DNA of 64,000 nucleotides from assembly GCA_025965895.1 (NCBI GenBank), contig JAOPWC010000210.1, positions 32,283-96,282 of the forward strand, written 5' to 3'. The translations under genes and the position numbers were made by a program. The notes below the pieces were generated by a model. The model worked only from the letters and a program-made list of their open reading frames with translations. It was not told the origin of the DNA and ran no database searches. Of the stretch, positions 43,692-52,369 are shown in pieces. The DNA is from Mycobacterium sp. GTDB lineage: Bacteria > Actinomycetota > Actinomycetes > Mycobacteriales > Mycobacteriaceae. How positions within the stretch are numbered: position 1 is the first letter of the stretch; every line of letters starts with the position of its first letter.

Positions 43692-44033
43692 GCGGGTTGA
43701 CTTTCTGAAGACTGTGAACAGCGCGCGTCAGCACACCGCCGAAGTGGGCGGGCTGGAACGCAGGAAAGACGGCGTCAGAAAATCAACAACAACAAGAGCG
43801 CACGACGAGGCAGCGCGCGGAACCGAAGCGCAGTGGTGCGACCTGTTGCATTCCCCCACCATACGGCACGCGTCCGACGACTCATCTCGGGTTTGCCTCA
43901 GCCTGCGCGCTAACGGTGTGCTCGGCCACGGAGGCGACTAGGCTTACCGCGCGCCGCGTGGCGGGCTGACCGATGATGAGGATGCCCGAAACGTCGCTCG
44001 CGCCCGCAGATAGCTACAGCCGGAGGTATCCGC
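43692..44033 (+). other. Divergent intergenic region upstream of the encapsulin operon
   Basis: This gap has no credible gene. GGAGG seven bases before ATG 44034 is the encapsulin ribosome site. A TAGGCT at 43939-43944 could be a -10 element, but no good -35 was found. It is the likely control region for both divergent genes. Confidence 0.35.
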
Positions 44034-44957
44034 ATGACGTCGGCCCAGAACGAGTCGCAGGCACTTGGCGATCTCGCCGCACGGCAACTCGCCAATGCCA
44101 CCAAGACCGTTCCCCAGCTGTCGACCATCACCCCGCGGTGGTTACTGCATCTGCTTAGCTGGGTGCCCGTCGAGGCCGGCATTTACCGGGTCAATCGCGT
44201 GGTCAACCCCGAACGGGTAGCCGTCCACGCCGAAGAGGGCGCCGGCACCGAAGAGCCGCTGCCGGAAACCTACGTCGACTACGAGACCAGCCCGCGCGAG
44301 TACACGCTGCGGACGATCTCGACACTGCTGGACATCCACACCCGCGTCTCCGACCTGTACTCCAGCCCGCATGACCAGATCGCCCAGCAGCTGCGCCTGA
44401 CGATCGAGACGATCAAGGAGCGCCAGGAATTTGAGCTGGTCAACAGCCCCGAGTATGGGCTGCTGTCGCAGGTGACCCCCGAGCAGACCATCCAGACGTT
44501 GGCCGGTGCGCCCACCCCCGACGACCTGGACGCGCTGATCACCAAGGTGTGGAAGACACCCGGCTTCTTCCTGACCCATCCGCTGGGTGTGGCCGCGTTC
44601 GGTCGCGAGGCCACCTACCGGGGTGTGCCGCCGGTGGTGGTCAGCCTGTTCGGCGCGCAATTCATCACCTGGCGCGGCATCCCGATCGTCCCGTCGGACA
44701 AGGTGCCGGTGGAGGACGGCAAGACGAAGTTCATTCTGGTGCGCACCGGCGAGGAACGCCAGGGCGTCGTGGGGCTGTTCCAGCCCGGTCTGGTCGGTGA
44801 GCAGGCGCCGGGGCTGTCGGTGCGGTTCACCGGAATCAACCGCTCGGCGATCGCGTCGTATCTCGTCACCCTCTACTCATCGCTTGCCGTGCTCACCGAC
44901 GACGCGCTTGCGGTGCTCGATGACGTGGCGGTGGACCAGTTCCATGAGTACAAGTGA
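44034..44957 (+). CDS. Family 2A encapsulin shell protein (M. leprae MMP-I type)
   Basis: This 307-residue HK97-fold protein self-assembles into an icosahedral nanocompartment. The sequence (MTSAQNESQALGDLAARQLA, PRWLLHLLSWVPVEAGIYRV, DYETSPREYTLRTISTLLDI, FLTHPLGVAAFGREATYRGV, RTGEERQGVVGLFQPGLVGE) is nearly that of the M. leprae 35-kDa major membrane protein I as I recall it, with the same length. It lacks the cyclic-nucleotide-binding insert that defines family 2B, so it is 2A. The start has GGAGG upstream. Its stop overlaps the cargo gene by 14 bases, ensuring co-expression. Family 2A shells are known to load a cysteine desulfurase, exactly the next gene. Confidence 0.93.
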   Translation: MTSAQNESQALGDLAARQLANATKTVPQLSTITPRWLLHLLSWVPVEAGIYRVNRVVNPERVAVHAEEGAGTEEPLPETYVDYETSPREYTLRTISTLLDIHTRVSDLYSSPHDQIAQQLRLTIETIKERQEFELVNSPEYGLLSQVTPEQTIQTLAGAPTPDDLDALITKVWKTPGFFLTHPLGVAAFGREATYRGVPPVVVSLFGAQFITWRGIPIVPSDKVPVEDGKTKFILVRTGEERQGVVGLFQPGLVGEQAPGLSVRFTGINRSAIASYLVTLYSSLAVLTDDALAVLDDVAVDQFHEYK

Positions 44958-46806
44958 GTACAGGTCGGTAGACGCCGAGAGCGACCTGCCCATCAGCGCC
45001 GCTGAGCTCGCCGCGCTGGCCACGCAACTGTTCGCCGCCAGCGTCCGGCCCGGCCCCGACAGCCCGCCCCAGGCGGCCCCGGTTGCGCCGCGTGGCAATG
45101 TGCCCGATGCGACGGCGGCGACGTCGGCCGGCACCGCGGCAGCGGGCGCCTCGGATCCGTTCACGCCGCCCGCCCAGTTCGCACCCCTACCAGAGGTTTA
45201 CGTTCCAGCACCGACTTCGCCTGAGCCCGAAGGCATTCCGCAAACGGTTCCCGTGGCGCCGCGCGGAAATGTGCCGGATGCGACCGCCGCGCCATCGGCC
45301 GCATACATCGTCGAGAGTGCGCTCGACCCGTACGCGGTGCCCACCTGGGGCATCGTCCCGACGGTTCCGGGTGTGCTGGCCGGGACGCCGCCCACGGTGC
45401 CGGTGGCACCACGCGGCTCGGCACCCGGCTGGCTGCCCGGTGCACCTTCGGTCGGCGACCTCGGCCTCTCGGCCGCCCCGGCGGTCGAACCGTCTGGCGA
45501 CGAGGCCAACTACTACTTCCTGTCCGGAGTCCCGACGGGCCTACCCGCCGAACCGGTGCCGGAACTTCCCAACGAGCACGAAGTGTTCGACGTCGACGCG
45601 GCGCGCGCCGATTTCCCCATCCTGGCTGAAACCGTCAACGGCAAGCCGCTGATCTGGTTCGACAACGCCGCCACCACACAGAAGCCGCAATCGGTCATCG
45701 ACCGGCTGTCGTACTACTACGCCCACGAGAACTCCAACATCCATCGCGCCGCCCACGAACTGGCCGCCCGTGCCACCGACGCCTACGAGGAGGCCCGCGA
45801 CACGGTTCGCCGGTTCATCGGCGCATCGAAGAGCGAGGAGATCATCTTCCTGCGCGGCACCACCGAAGCCATCAATCTGGTGGCTTACGCCTGGGGCGGC
45901 AAACACCTGGGCCCAGGCGACGAGATCGTCATCACCCACCTGGAACATCACGCCAATATCGTGCCGTGGCAGCTGGTGTCGCAGCAAACCGGTGCGATCC
46001 TCAAGGTCGCGCCCGTCGACGACGCCGGCAATCTGCTGTTGTCGGAGTTCGAGGATCTGCTCGGCCCTAAGACGAAACTGGTTGCCGCAACGCATGTCTC
46101 CAATGCGCTGGGCACGGTGACGCCGGCCGAGAAGATCGTCGAACTGGGCCACCGCTACGGCGCCCGGGTGCTGATCGACGGCGCCCAGTCGATCCAGCAT
46201 CGCAGCATCGATGTGCAGGAGCTGGGTGCGGACTTCTTCGTGTTCTCCGGACACAAGATCTACGGCCCCACCGGCATCGGGGTGCTGTACGGACGAGAGG
46301 ACGCCCTGGAGGAGACACCGCCGTGGCAAGGCGGCGGGAACATGATCGCCGACGTGACCCTGCAGCGGTCGCTCTACCAAGGCCCACCGAACAAGTTCGA
46401 GGCCGGCACCGGCAACATCGCCGACGCCGTCGGCCTGGGCGAGGCGCTGCGTTACGTGGAACGGGTCGGCATCGAACGCATCGCGGCCCACGAGCACGCG
46501 CTGCTCGACTACGCCACCCCACGGCTGGCCGACATTCCCGGGGTTCGGCTGGTCGGCACCGCGCGGGAGAAGGCCAGCGTGCTGTCATTCGTGCTGGCCG
46601 GCCACGAACCGCTGGAGGTCGGCAAGGCGCTCAACGCCGAGGGCATCGCCGTGCGGGCCGGACACCACTGCGCGCAACCGATCCTGCGGCGCCTCGGCCT
46701 GGAAGCCACCGTGCGGCCCTCGTTCGCGTTCTACAACACCTTCGACGAGATCGACGTCTTCATCAACGCGGTCCGCCGCATCGCCGAGGGCGGCATCGCC
46801 ACCTGA
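44944..46806 (+). CDS. Cysteine desulfurase cargo of the encapsulin (SufS-like, with disordered loading domain)
   Basis: This is a 620-residue PLP enzyme. Residues 1 to about 215 are disordered and Pro/Ala-rich. They hold three copies of VAPRG (47-51, 104-108, 154-158), the first two within VPVAPRGNVPDATAA-like repeats. This is the kind of long N-terminal region that targets cargo to family 2 shells. Residues 215-620 are a type II desulfurase: FDNAATTQKP, THLEHHANIVPW, PLP Lys438 in FSGHKIYGPTGIG and catalytic Cys576 in RAGHHCAQP. It takes sulfur from cysteine to give alanine and a persulfide. Packing in the shell could protect or store the sulfur. The ATG overlaps the encapsulin stop; the frame opens earlier but inside the encapsulin gene. 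Confidence 0.93.
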   Translation: MSTSEYRSVDAESDLPISAAELAALATQLFAASVRPGPDSPPQAAPVAPRGNVPDATAATSAGTAAAGASDPFTPPAQFAPLPEVYVPAPTSPEPEGIPQTVPVAPRGNVPDATAAPSAAYIVESALDPYAVPTWGIVPTVPGVLAGTPPTVPVAPRGSAPGWLPGAPSVGDLGLSAAPAVEPSGDEANYYFLSGVPTGLPAEPVPELPNEHEVFDVDAARADFPILAETVNGKPLIWFDNAATTQKPQSVIDRLSYYYAHENSNIHRAAHELAARATDAYEEARDTVRRFIGASKSEEIIFLRGTTEAINLVAYAWGGKHLGPGDEIVITHLEHHANIVPWQLVSQQTGAILKVAPVDDAGNLLLSEFEDLLGPKTKLVAATHVSNALGTVTPAEKIVELGHRYGARVLIDGAQSIQHRSIDVQELGADFFVFSGHKIYGPTGIGVLYGREDALEETPPWQGGGNMIADVTLQRSLYQGPPNKFEAGTGNIADAVGLGEALRYVERVGIERIAAHEHALLDYATPRLADIPGVRLVGTAREKASVLSFVLAGHEPLEVGKALNAEGIAVRAGHHCAQPILRRLGLEATVRPSFAFYNTFDEIDVFINAVRRIAEGGIAT

Positions 46807-46907
46807 ACCTGCGCTGCGGCAGCCCTCGGGATCGGCGTGTTTCCATGTCTTGCCGGGCACTCCCCCCACGGCCAGCATGGTGGCGTCGGGAGAAATCGGA
46901 GACGCCC

Positions 46908-47120
46908 ATGGGCTATCGCACGGCTGACGACACGTCGCGACGGGCCGAAGCCTTAGCCGTCACGCCACGCCGAATGCCGAACCCGCGGTGCACCGGCCCG
47001 ATCACCCTGCCCATCGAATTTCGACACCCGACACTGATCGTCCCCCCAACCAACCGCCCTACTGGGCTACTGCTGCGCGGTGACGTCCTCCCGACCGGCA
47101 GCTCGCGGTGCCACGGATGA
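46908..47120 (+). CDS. Hypothetical 70-residue protein
   Basis: ATG 46908 has GGAGA upstream and opens MGYRTADDTSRRAEALAVTP ... TLIVPPTNRPTGLLLRGDVL to a TGA at 47120. It has no domain or signal I recognise. The frame continues open upstream from the desulfurase gene as a shadow, so it could be chance. Kept as a low-confidence gene following the encapsulin operon. Confidence 0.25.
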   Translation: MGYRTADDTSRRAEALAVTPRRMPNPRCTGPITLPIEFRHPTLIVPPTNRPTGLLLRGDVLPTGSSRCHG

Positions 47121-47534
47121 CGGCCGTTCATCAAGGTTCCGCATACGGCGATGTTCGAAAGTGTGGGGGTGTAAACAATTCCGCTCGTTTTACTGGCGAA
47201 GTGGACGTATTCCCAAGGTGCACATTTTCACGTGAAGGGCGATGTTTATCACCCCAGCCGGTTCGGTCCAAGGTTCCTGGTCGGCGAGAACGACGTGGAA
47301 GTTGCGGTGCGCGACTGAGCGTGGCGTAGTGCAATTGCCGACCCGCTGTTTGCGGATCCCGACTAAGCGCCGACAGCCCCCTCGCGCCGCGACTGTCAGT
47401 TCAAGTCCTCCGACACCCACTGTGTGAGTTGTCGCGCGTTCCGTCGCGTAAACGACATCAGGTGGCTGTTCTCCTGCGCCAACATCAACCCTCTCTCATC
47501 ACAGCAGTCACTGGTCCTCAGTCCTGCCGTAGCG
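47121..47534 (+). other. Gene-free interval between the encapsulin and yeiH units
   Basis: This 414-base, relatively AT-richer stretch (around 47160-47250) has only short frames. It separates plus-strand genes from the 3' end of the minus-strand exporter operon, so terminators would be expected, but I found no strong hairpin. Confidence 0.3.
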
Positions 47535-48656
47535 TTACGTGCTGACGCCCCAATGGAACACGCGAGAGGTCAGCAGAACGAGACCCAGCGACACCGCCGC
47601 GACGACGGCGAGCCCGATGACGGCGACGACCAGGGGGCGCCACCCTGTTCGGGCGAGTTGCCGGAAGTTGGTGGTGAGTCCTACCCCGGCGAAGGTGAGC
47701 AGAAAGGCCCATTTCGACAGGTTGGCCAGGTTGGCGAGTTGGCCCTTGCTCAACCAGCCCGCCGTCGCGATGGCCGACACGGCCAGAAAGCCGAGCAGGA
47801 ACTTGGGGAACTTGTCCCAGATGAACACAGCCTTGGCCCTGGTCCCGGGCGCGATCTGGTCGGCTTGTCCACGCGCGGCCCAGTACAGGGCGAAGCCCAA
47901 CACCACCAACCCGATCAGCGCGTTGCGCGTCGACTTGACGAGCACCGCAATCTTGCCGGCTTCATCCGAGAACAGGTAGCCCGTCGCGGTGGTCTCGGCG
48001 GTGTTGTCCACGGCCAGCCCGGCCCACAGGCCGAACTCGTGGTCGCTGAGCCCGATCGCATGTCCCAGTAGTGGCAACGTGAACAACGCCACCGCTCCCA
48101 GCGCCAGGATGGCCGCGATGGCGTAACTGACGTCGGCGTTGCGCGCGCGAATGGCGCCCTTGGCCGCGACGATCGCCGACACCCCGCAGATGGACGTGCC
48201 GATCGCCAGGAGTGAGCCAAGCTTGCCGGACAGTCCGAACAGTCGGGCCGCCCCGAGAATGATCGCCCCGGCGACGGCCATGTCGACCAGTATCTGCACC
48301 AGGCTGGTGGCGCCCAGCTTGAGGACGTCGCCGAGAACGAACCGGGAGCCCAGCGCCACGATGCCGACCTTGAGCCAGAACTGATAGGTGAGCACGCCAG
48401 GGCGAAAGACGCGGTGCAGCCCGACGGTGTTCGCGATGACCAGCCCAATCAGGATCGCCCACAGCACATATTCGATATCGGGTACCGTCCAGCCCTGACG
48501 GTGCGCGAGGGCGAGCCACCAGACCTCGGCGTACTTGCCGAGCAGTCCGACCGCGAGCAATAGCAGGAGCCCGGGCACATACTCCAGGGGCCAGGTGCTG
48601 GTGAATGTGGCCTCCTCGGCCGCCGTCTCCCCGGACTCGGTGCGGAGCGTACTCAT
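47535..48656 (-). CDS. YeiH/UPF0324-family membrane protein (putative sulfate exporter)
   Basis: This 373-residue membrane protein has about ten helices. Family motifs: GIVALGSRFVLGDVLKLGAT, IGTSICGVSAIVAAKGAIRA, the GLAVDNTAETTATGYLFSDE loop, VKSTRNALIGLVVLGFA and a final FRQLARTGWRPLVVAVIGL. YeiH proteins (PF03601) are predicted anion exporters linked to sulfur or cysteine metabolism. The start is ATG 48656, four bases after the stop of a small membrane protein gene, so the two are coupled. The encapsulin-desulfurase operon lies about 0.7 kb downstream on the other strand, a possible functional link through sulfur. Confidence 0.85.
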   Translation of the reverse strand: MSTLRTESGETAAEEATFTSTWPLEYVPGLLLLLAVGLLGKYAEVWWLALAHRQGWTVPDIEYVLWAILIGLVIANTVGLHRVFRPGVLTYQFWLKVGIVALGSRFVLGDVLKLGATSLVQILVDMAVAGAIILGAARLFGLSGKLGSLLAIGTSICGVSAIVAAKGAIRARNADVSYAIAAILALGAVALFTLPLLGHAIGLSDHEFGLWAGLAVDNTAETTATGYLFSDEAGKIAVLVKSTRNALIGLVVLGFALYWAARGQADQIAPGTRAKAVFIWDKFPKFLLGFLAVSAIATAGWLSKGQLANLANLSKWAFLLTFAGVGLTTNFRQLARTGWRPLVVAVIGLAVVAAVSLGLVLLTSRVFHWGVST

Positions 48657-48660
48657 CGGA

Positions 48661-48816
48661 TCACCACGGGATCTTCGGCAGCACATCGGCGACCGCCAGC
48701 ACGGTAGTCACACCAACCACCCCAACCGCCCACCAGTCGGCGCCGATCCGCGCGATCCAGCCGCCCGAACGCGGGGTGTCTTCGCCCTCGCTGTCGGGCG
48801 GTGCGCTGTCAACCAC
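48661..48816 (-). CDS. Small membrane protein, partner of the YeiH-type exporter
   Basis: This is a 51-residue product with a hydrophilic N-terminus (DSAPPDSEGEDTPRSGG) and one transmembrane helix (DWWAVGVVGVTTVLAVADVL), ending PKIPW. The GTG start has AGGGGA upstream (minus strand). A stop four bases before the yeiH ATG shows tight coupling. Small single-helix partners before yeiH-like genes are seen in actinobacteria, to my recollection. The longer frame to 49128 lacks a ribosome site and homology. Confidence 0.55.
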   Translation of the reverse strand: MVDSAPPDSEGEDTPRSGGWIARIGADWWAVGVVGVTTVLAVADVLPKIPW

Positions 48817-49085
48817 GTAACTGTCCCCTTTTGCTCCGGTGCGCCACCCTGTGCACAACCTGTGATGGGCAATAGTGTCGTCGACACGACCGACTGACCA
48901 GACATCGGATCGCAGTGAATCTAGGCGCATGGAGCGGCTCTGCCCGCCACGTGGACACGGCCAGTGGTGATCGTTTCCATCACCACGCTCGCAACCCTGT
49001 TCAGCCGGCACCCGGCGCAGGCTAACTATGGCTTGGCCATCCTTGACACATCCGATCGTCAGCGCACGAGGCACTCTAAACCGAC

Positions 49086-49204
49086 CCGATTTAATCGGAA
49101 TGAGCAGAACCCGAATGCGTTGGGGCAACCAGGCAATTCTCGTAGTTGATGGTCTCGTCTGCGCATCTAGTTGCGTTGACAGCCAACCGATGCCCTCTTA
49201 ACGT
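49086..49204 (+). promoter_or_regulatory. Promoter and palindrome of mce operon 2
   Basis: TTGACA (49176-49181), a 17-base spacer and TAACGT (49199-49204) form a near-consensus promoter, with transcription expected from about 49211. Upstream lies the palindrome CCGAT-TTA-ATCGG (49086-49098), a possible operator. The whole 510-base gap 48817-49326 has no other gene and is shared with the divergent exporter operon. Confidence 0.6.
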
Positions 49205-49326
49205 CCTGCCCAACCCGACGACGATAGGAATGCATTTGGGAGCCGTAGACCAATGCTCACGCACCGTGGCGATGAAGCCGCGGTCGTCGTCACGCGTGTA
49301 TGCCTATCGGCGAAAAGGGTAAGCCG

Positions 49327-50118
49327 GTGCCGCAAACTCTCGGGCGTCCGACCATGACGGGGGGCGCCTGGTCGAAGCCCGCCATCGCGATGGGCGATTT
49401 TGTTGTGCTCGCCGGCGAGACCTTTGCCGCGATGTTTCGCCGACCCTTCGCCTGGCGCGAGGTGATCGAGCAGATCTGGTTCGTGGCAAGGGTGTCGATC
49501 GTTCCCACGCTGGTGCTGTCGATTCCGTACACGGTGCTCATCGTCTTCACGCTGAATATCGTGCTGCTGGAGGTCGGCGCCGGCGACCTCTCCGGTGCTG
49601 GTGCAGCGCTGGCGTCGGTCACGCAGGTGGGTCCCGTGGTGACCGCGATCGTCGTCTCCGGCGCGGGCGCCACCGCGATGTGCGCCGATCTGGGCGCGCG
49701 GACCATTCGCGAGGAGATCGACGCGATGAAGGTCATCGGCGTCAACCCCATTCAGGCTCTGGTGGTGCCCCGGGTTATCGCCGCGACATTCGTTGCGCTG
49801 ATGCTCTATTCGGTGGTCGCGGTCGTCGGACTCTTTGGAAGCTATTTCTTCGTGGTGTTCGTCCAGCACGTCACGCCGGGGGCCTTCGTCGCCGGGATGA
49901 CACTGCTGACCGGCCTGCCGCAGGTGGTCGTTTCCCTGGTCAAGGCGCTGCTGTTCGGTCTGTCGGCCGGCCTGATCGCTTGCTACAAGGGGCTGCACGT
50001 TGGCGGTGGGCCGACAGCGGTCGGCAACGCCGTCAACGAAACCGTGGTGTTCGCCTTCATGGCCCTGTTCCTCATTAACATTCTGGCCACCGCGTTCGGC
50101 GTGAAGGTGGCCCCATGA
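49327..50118 (+). CDS. yrbEA: YrbEA, MlaE-family permease of mce operon 2
   Basis: This encodes a 263-residue permease, a textbook YrbEA: MFRRPFAWREVIEQIWFVAR, IPYTVLIVFTLNIVLLEVGA, CADLGARTIREEIDAMKVIG and KGLHVGGGPTAVGNAVNETV. The start chosen is GTG 49327 with AAAGG eight bases upstream; ATG 49300 has none. It is much closer to the classical Mce1/Mce4-type permeases than YrbEA of operon 1, so the two operons are not recent duplicates. It overlaps yrbEB by four bases. Confidence 0.9.
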   Translation: MPQTLGRPTMTGGAWSKPAIAMGDFVVLAGETFAAMFRRPFAWREVIEQIWFVARVSIVPTLVLSIPYTVLIVFTLNIVLLEVGAGDLSGAGAALASVTQVGPVVTAIVVSGAGATAMCADLGARTIREEIDAMKVIGVNPIQALVVPRVIAATFVALMLYSVVAVVGLFGSYFFVVFVQHVTPGAFVAGMTLLTGLPQVVVSLVKALLFGLSAGLIACYKGLHVGGGPTAVGNAVNETVVFAFMALFLINILATAFGVKVAP

Positions 50119-50966
50119 CCACGCAAGAGGTGGACGACTCCGCACGCGGCGGCGAGACCCTGAATCGAGTGGTCAGCAAGACCCGCAGGCTGGGGGAGCA
50201 GACGGCCTTCTACGGCCATGCGCTCGGGGCTACCGCCGACGCCGTCCGGCGCTATCCGGCCGAGGTGCTGCGGTTGATCGCAGTCACGGGGATGGGCACG
50301 GGGGCGCTGGCCATAATCGGCGGCACGGTGGCCATCATCGGTTTCCTCACGCTGTGCACCGGCGCGTTGATCGCTGCGCAGGGCTACAACACCCTGTCCA
50401 ACGTCGGTATCGAAGCCCTCACCGGTTTCCTCGGGGCGTTTCTCAATGTCCGGTTCATCGCACCGGCGACCGCAGGCGTGGCGCTGGCCGCGACCATCGG
50501 TGCCGGCGCGACCGCCCAGCTCGGAGCCATGCGCATCAACGAGGAGATCGACGCGCTGGAGGTGATTGGCATCCGCGCGATCACCTACCTAGCCTCCACC
50601 CGCATCGTGGCGGGGGTGCTGGCGGTCATCCCGATCTACACCATTTCCGTGTTGATGTCGTTTCTGGCTACCAGATTTGGGACGACGATCGTCTACGGGC
50701 AGTCGCGGGGCGTCTACGACCACTACTTCTCTACGTTCCTGCACCCGATGGACCTGTTTTGGTCCTTCGTGGAGGCGCTGGCGATGGCAGCCGCCGTGAT
50801 GGCGGTGCACACCTACTACGGCTACACCGCGACCGGCGGCCCGGCGGGCGTCGGCGAGGCGGTAGGCCGTGCGGTGCGCACCTCGATCACCGCGGGGGTT
50901 TTCATTCTGTTGACCATCACGCTGTCGGTGTACGGGCAGTCCGGCAACTTCCACCTGTCGGGGTAA
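50115..50966 (+). CDS. yrbEB: YrbEB, MlaE-family permease of mce operon 2
   Basis: This is a 283-residue partner permease starting at an ATGA overlap. Motifs: NTLSNVGIEALTGFLGAFLN, LGAMRINEEIDALEVIGIRA, RGVYDHYFSTFLHPMDLFWS and HTYYGYTATGGPAGVGEAVG. A 45-residue hydrophilic N-terminus precedes the first helix. With YrbEA it forms the inner-membrane channel for lipid import. Confidence 0.92.
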   Translation: MTTQEVDDSARGGETLNRVVSKTRRLGEQTAFYGHALGATADAVRRYPAEVLRLIAVTGMGTGALAIIGGTVAIIGFLTLCTGALIAAQGYNTLSNVGIEALTGFLGAFLNVRFIAPATAGVALAATIGAGATAQLGAMRINEEIDALEVIGIRAITYLASTRIVAGVLAVIPIYTISVLMSFLATRFGTTIVYGQSRGVYDHYFSTFLHPMDLFWSFVEALAMAAAVMAVHTYYGYTATGGPAGVGEAVGRAVRTSITAGVFILLTITLSVYGQSGNFHLSG

Positions 50967-50971
50967 CGGTG

Positions 50972-52345
50972 ATGACCAACTCACCCTGGCGGGGGAGGAT
51001 CGATCCGATCTGGTGGGCACCTGTGCTGTTTCTCGTGATCGCAGCATTGTCAACGCTGACTGCCCTGCTGTTTTCCGGGACGCTGCGGAAAACCGTTCCG
51101 CTCACTCTGGTCTCCGACAGGGCCGGTCTGGTCATGGAGAGCGGCGCGAAGGTGAAGTTGCGCGGCGTCCAAGTAGGCGAAGTGGATTCCATGGGTACCG
51201 AGACCAGTCCGGGCGGGACGGATCTTTCGAAGCTGAATCTGAAGATCTATCCGGGGCCATTCCAATACCTGCCCAGCAATGTCGAGGCGGAGATCAAGTC
51301 GAGCACCGCGTTCGGCGCCAAATACGTCGATCTCATCGTGCCCCCGGAAGGCGCGAGCTCCGAGGCCCTCAAACCGGGCGGTGTGCTGCGCTCCCGCAAC
51401 GTGACCGTCGAGGTCAACACCGTGTTCGAGAACCTGCAGTCAGTAGTCCACTCCATCGACCCGGCGAAGCTGAACGCGGTGCTGTCGGCGGTGGCTGAAT
51501 CAGTGCGCGGCAAGGGTGATCGCATCGGTCAGGCGATCACCGATGCGAACAATGTGCTGCTCGCTGTGAACCCGCGAATGCCGACCGTTCGGCAAGACTG
51601 GCAGGTGTTCGGTAAGACCGCCCGAGCGTATTCGGATGCGGCGCAAGGCATCCTGTCGATCCTGGATTCGTTTTCGACAACCAGCACAACGATCACCACG
51701 CACGCGAAGGCGCTCGACGAGCTGCTCCTCTCTGCGGTCGGGTTCTCGCAATCGGGTATCAACACGATCGGCGGGAATCAGCCGAATCTGGTAGGAGCGA
51801 TGAACATCCTGGTGCCGACCACCGAGCTCCTGCAGAAGTATTCGCCAACCTACACCTGCCTATTTCGGGGCGCCCAGTGGTTCCTGGAACATGGCGGTCG
51901 AGATGCGTTGGGCGGCAACGGCAAATCCGTGATCATGGATGCGGCGCTGCTGTTCGGCGACGATCCGTATCGCTATCCCGACAACCTGCCCAAGGTCAAC
52001 GCGACGGGCGGGCCCGGCGGCCAGCCGAGTTGCGGCTCGCTACCCGATGTCAGCAAGAACTTCCCGGTGAAATACCTGGTCACCGACACGGGGTTCGGCA
52101 CCGGCCTCGACATCCGGCCCAATCCCGGTATCGGCTTCCCCGGCTGGGCTGACTACTTCCCGGTCACCCGTGCAGTGCCGGAACCGCCGAGCATCCGCTA
52201 CCCCGGCGGCCCAGCGCCGGGCCCGTTGCCGCCCTATCCCGGAGCACCTCCGTACGGCGCACCGGAGTACCCGCCGGATGGAACACCGCTCTACCCGCCG
52301 CCGCCGGGCGCGCCTGCGCCGCCGCCCGCACCATCGTCACCCTGA
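50972..52345 (+). CDS. mceA: MceA, mce operon 2
   Basis: This is a 457-residue Mce protein with a membrane anchor (WWAPVLFLVIAALSTLTALL). The MCE domain holds LVSDRAGLVMESGAKVKLRG, VQVGEVDSM, SSTAFGAKYVDLIVP. A long helical part and a 55-residue Pro/Gly/Tyr-rich tail (PPYPGAPPYGAPEYPPDGTP) follow. The tail is typical of MceA of the classical operons and is absent from operon 1. ATG 50972 is preceded by an in-frame GTG at 50969; the open frame further upstream lies over yrbEB and is a shadow. Confidence 0.9.
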   Translation: MTNSPWRGRIDPIWWAPVLFLVIAALSTLTALLFSGTLRKTVPLTLVSDRAGLVMESGAKVKLRGVQVGEVDSMGTETSPGGTDLSKLNLKIYPGPFQYLPSNVEAEIKSSTAFGAKYVDLIVPPEGASSEALKPGGVLRSRNVTVEVNTVFENLQSVVHSIDPAKLNAVLSAVAESVRGKGDRIGQAITDANNVLLAVNPRMPTVRQDWQVFGKTARAYSDAAQGILSILDSFSTTSTTITTHAKALDELLLSAVGFSQSGINTIGGNQPNLVGAMNILVPTTELLQKYSPTYTCLFRGAQWFLEHGGRDALGGNGKSVIMDAALLFGDDPYRYPDNLPKVNATGGPGGQPSCGSLPDVSKNFPVKYLVTDTGFGTGLDIRPNPGIGFPGWADYFPVTRAVPEPPSIRYPGGPAPGPLPPYPGAPPYGAPEYPPDGTPLYPPPPGAPAPPPAPSSP

Positions 52346-52369
52346 CCGCCGAGTTAGCAAGGACCAGTT

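Noticed and set aside
44587..44943. Longer desulfurase start inside the encapsulin gene
   Set aside because: The segment is Arg/Ser-rich low-complexity shadow of the encapsulin; ATG 44944 gives the expected disordered cargo domain.
47390..47421. tRNA-like TTCAAGTCC sequence
   Set aside because: The flanking bases do not form a T stem and no acceptor strand follows; chance resemblance.
50354..50971. Longer MceA start inside yrbEB
   Set aside because: The extra residues are a shadow of yrbEB; the membrane anchor expected at the N-terminus begins after 50972.
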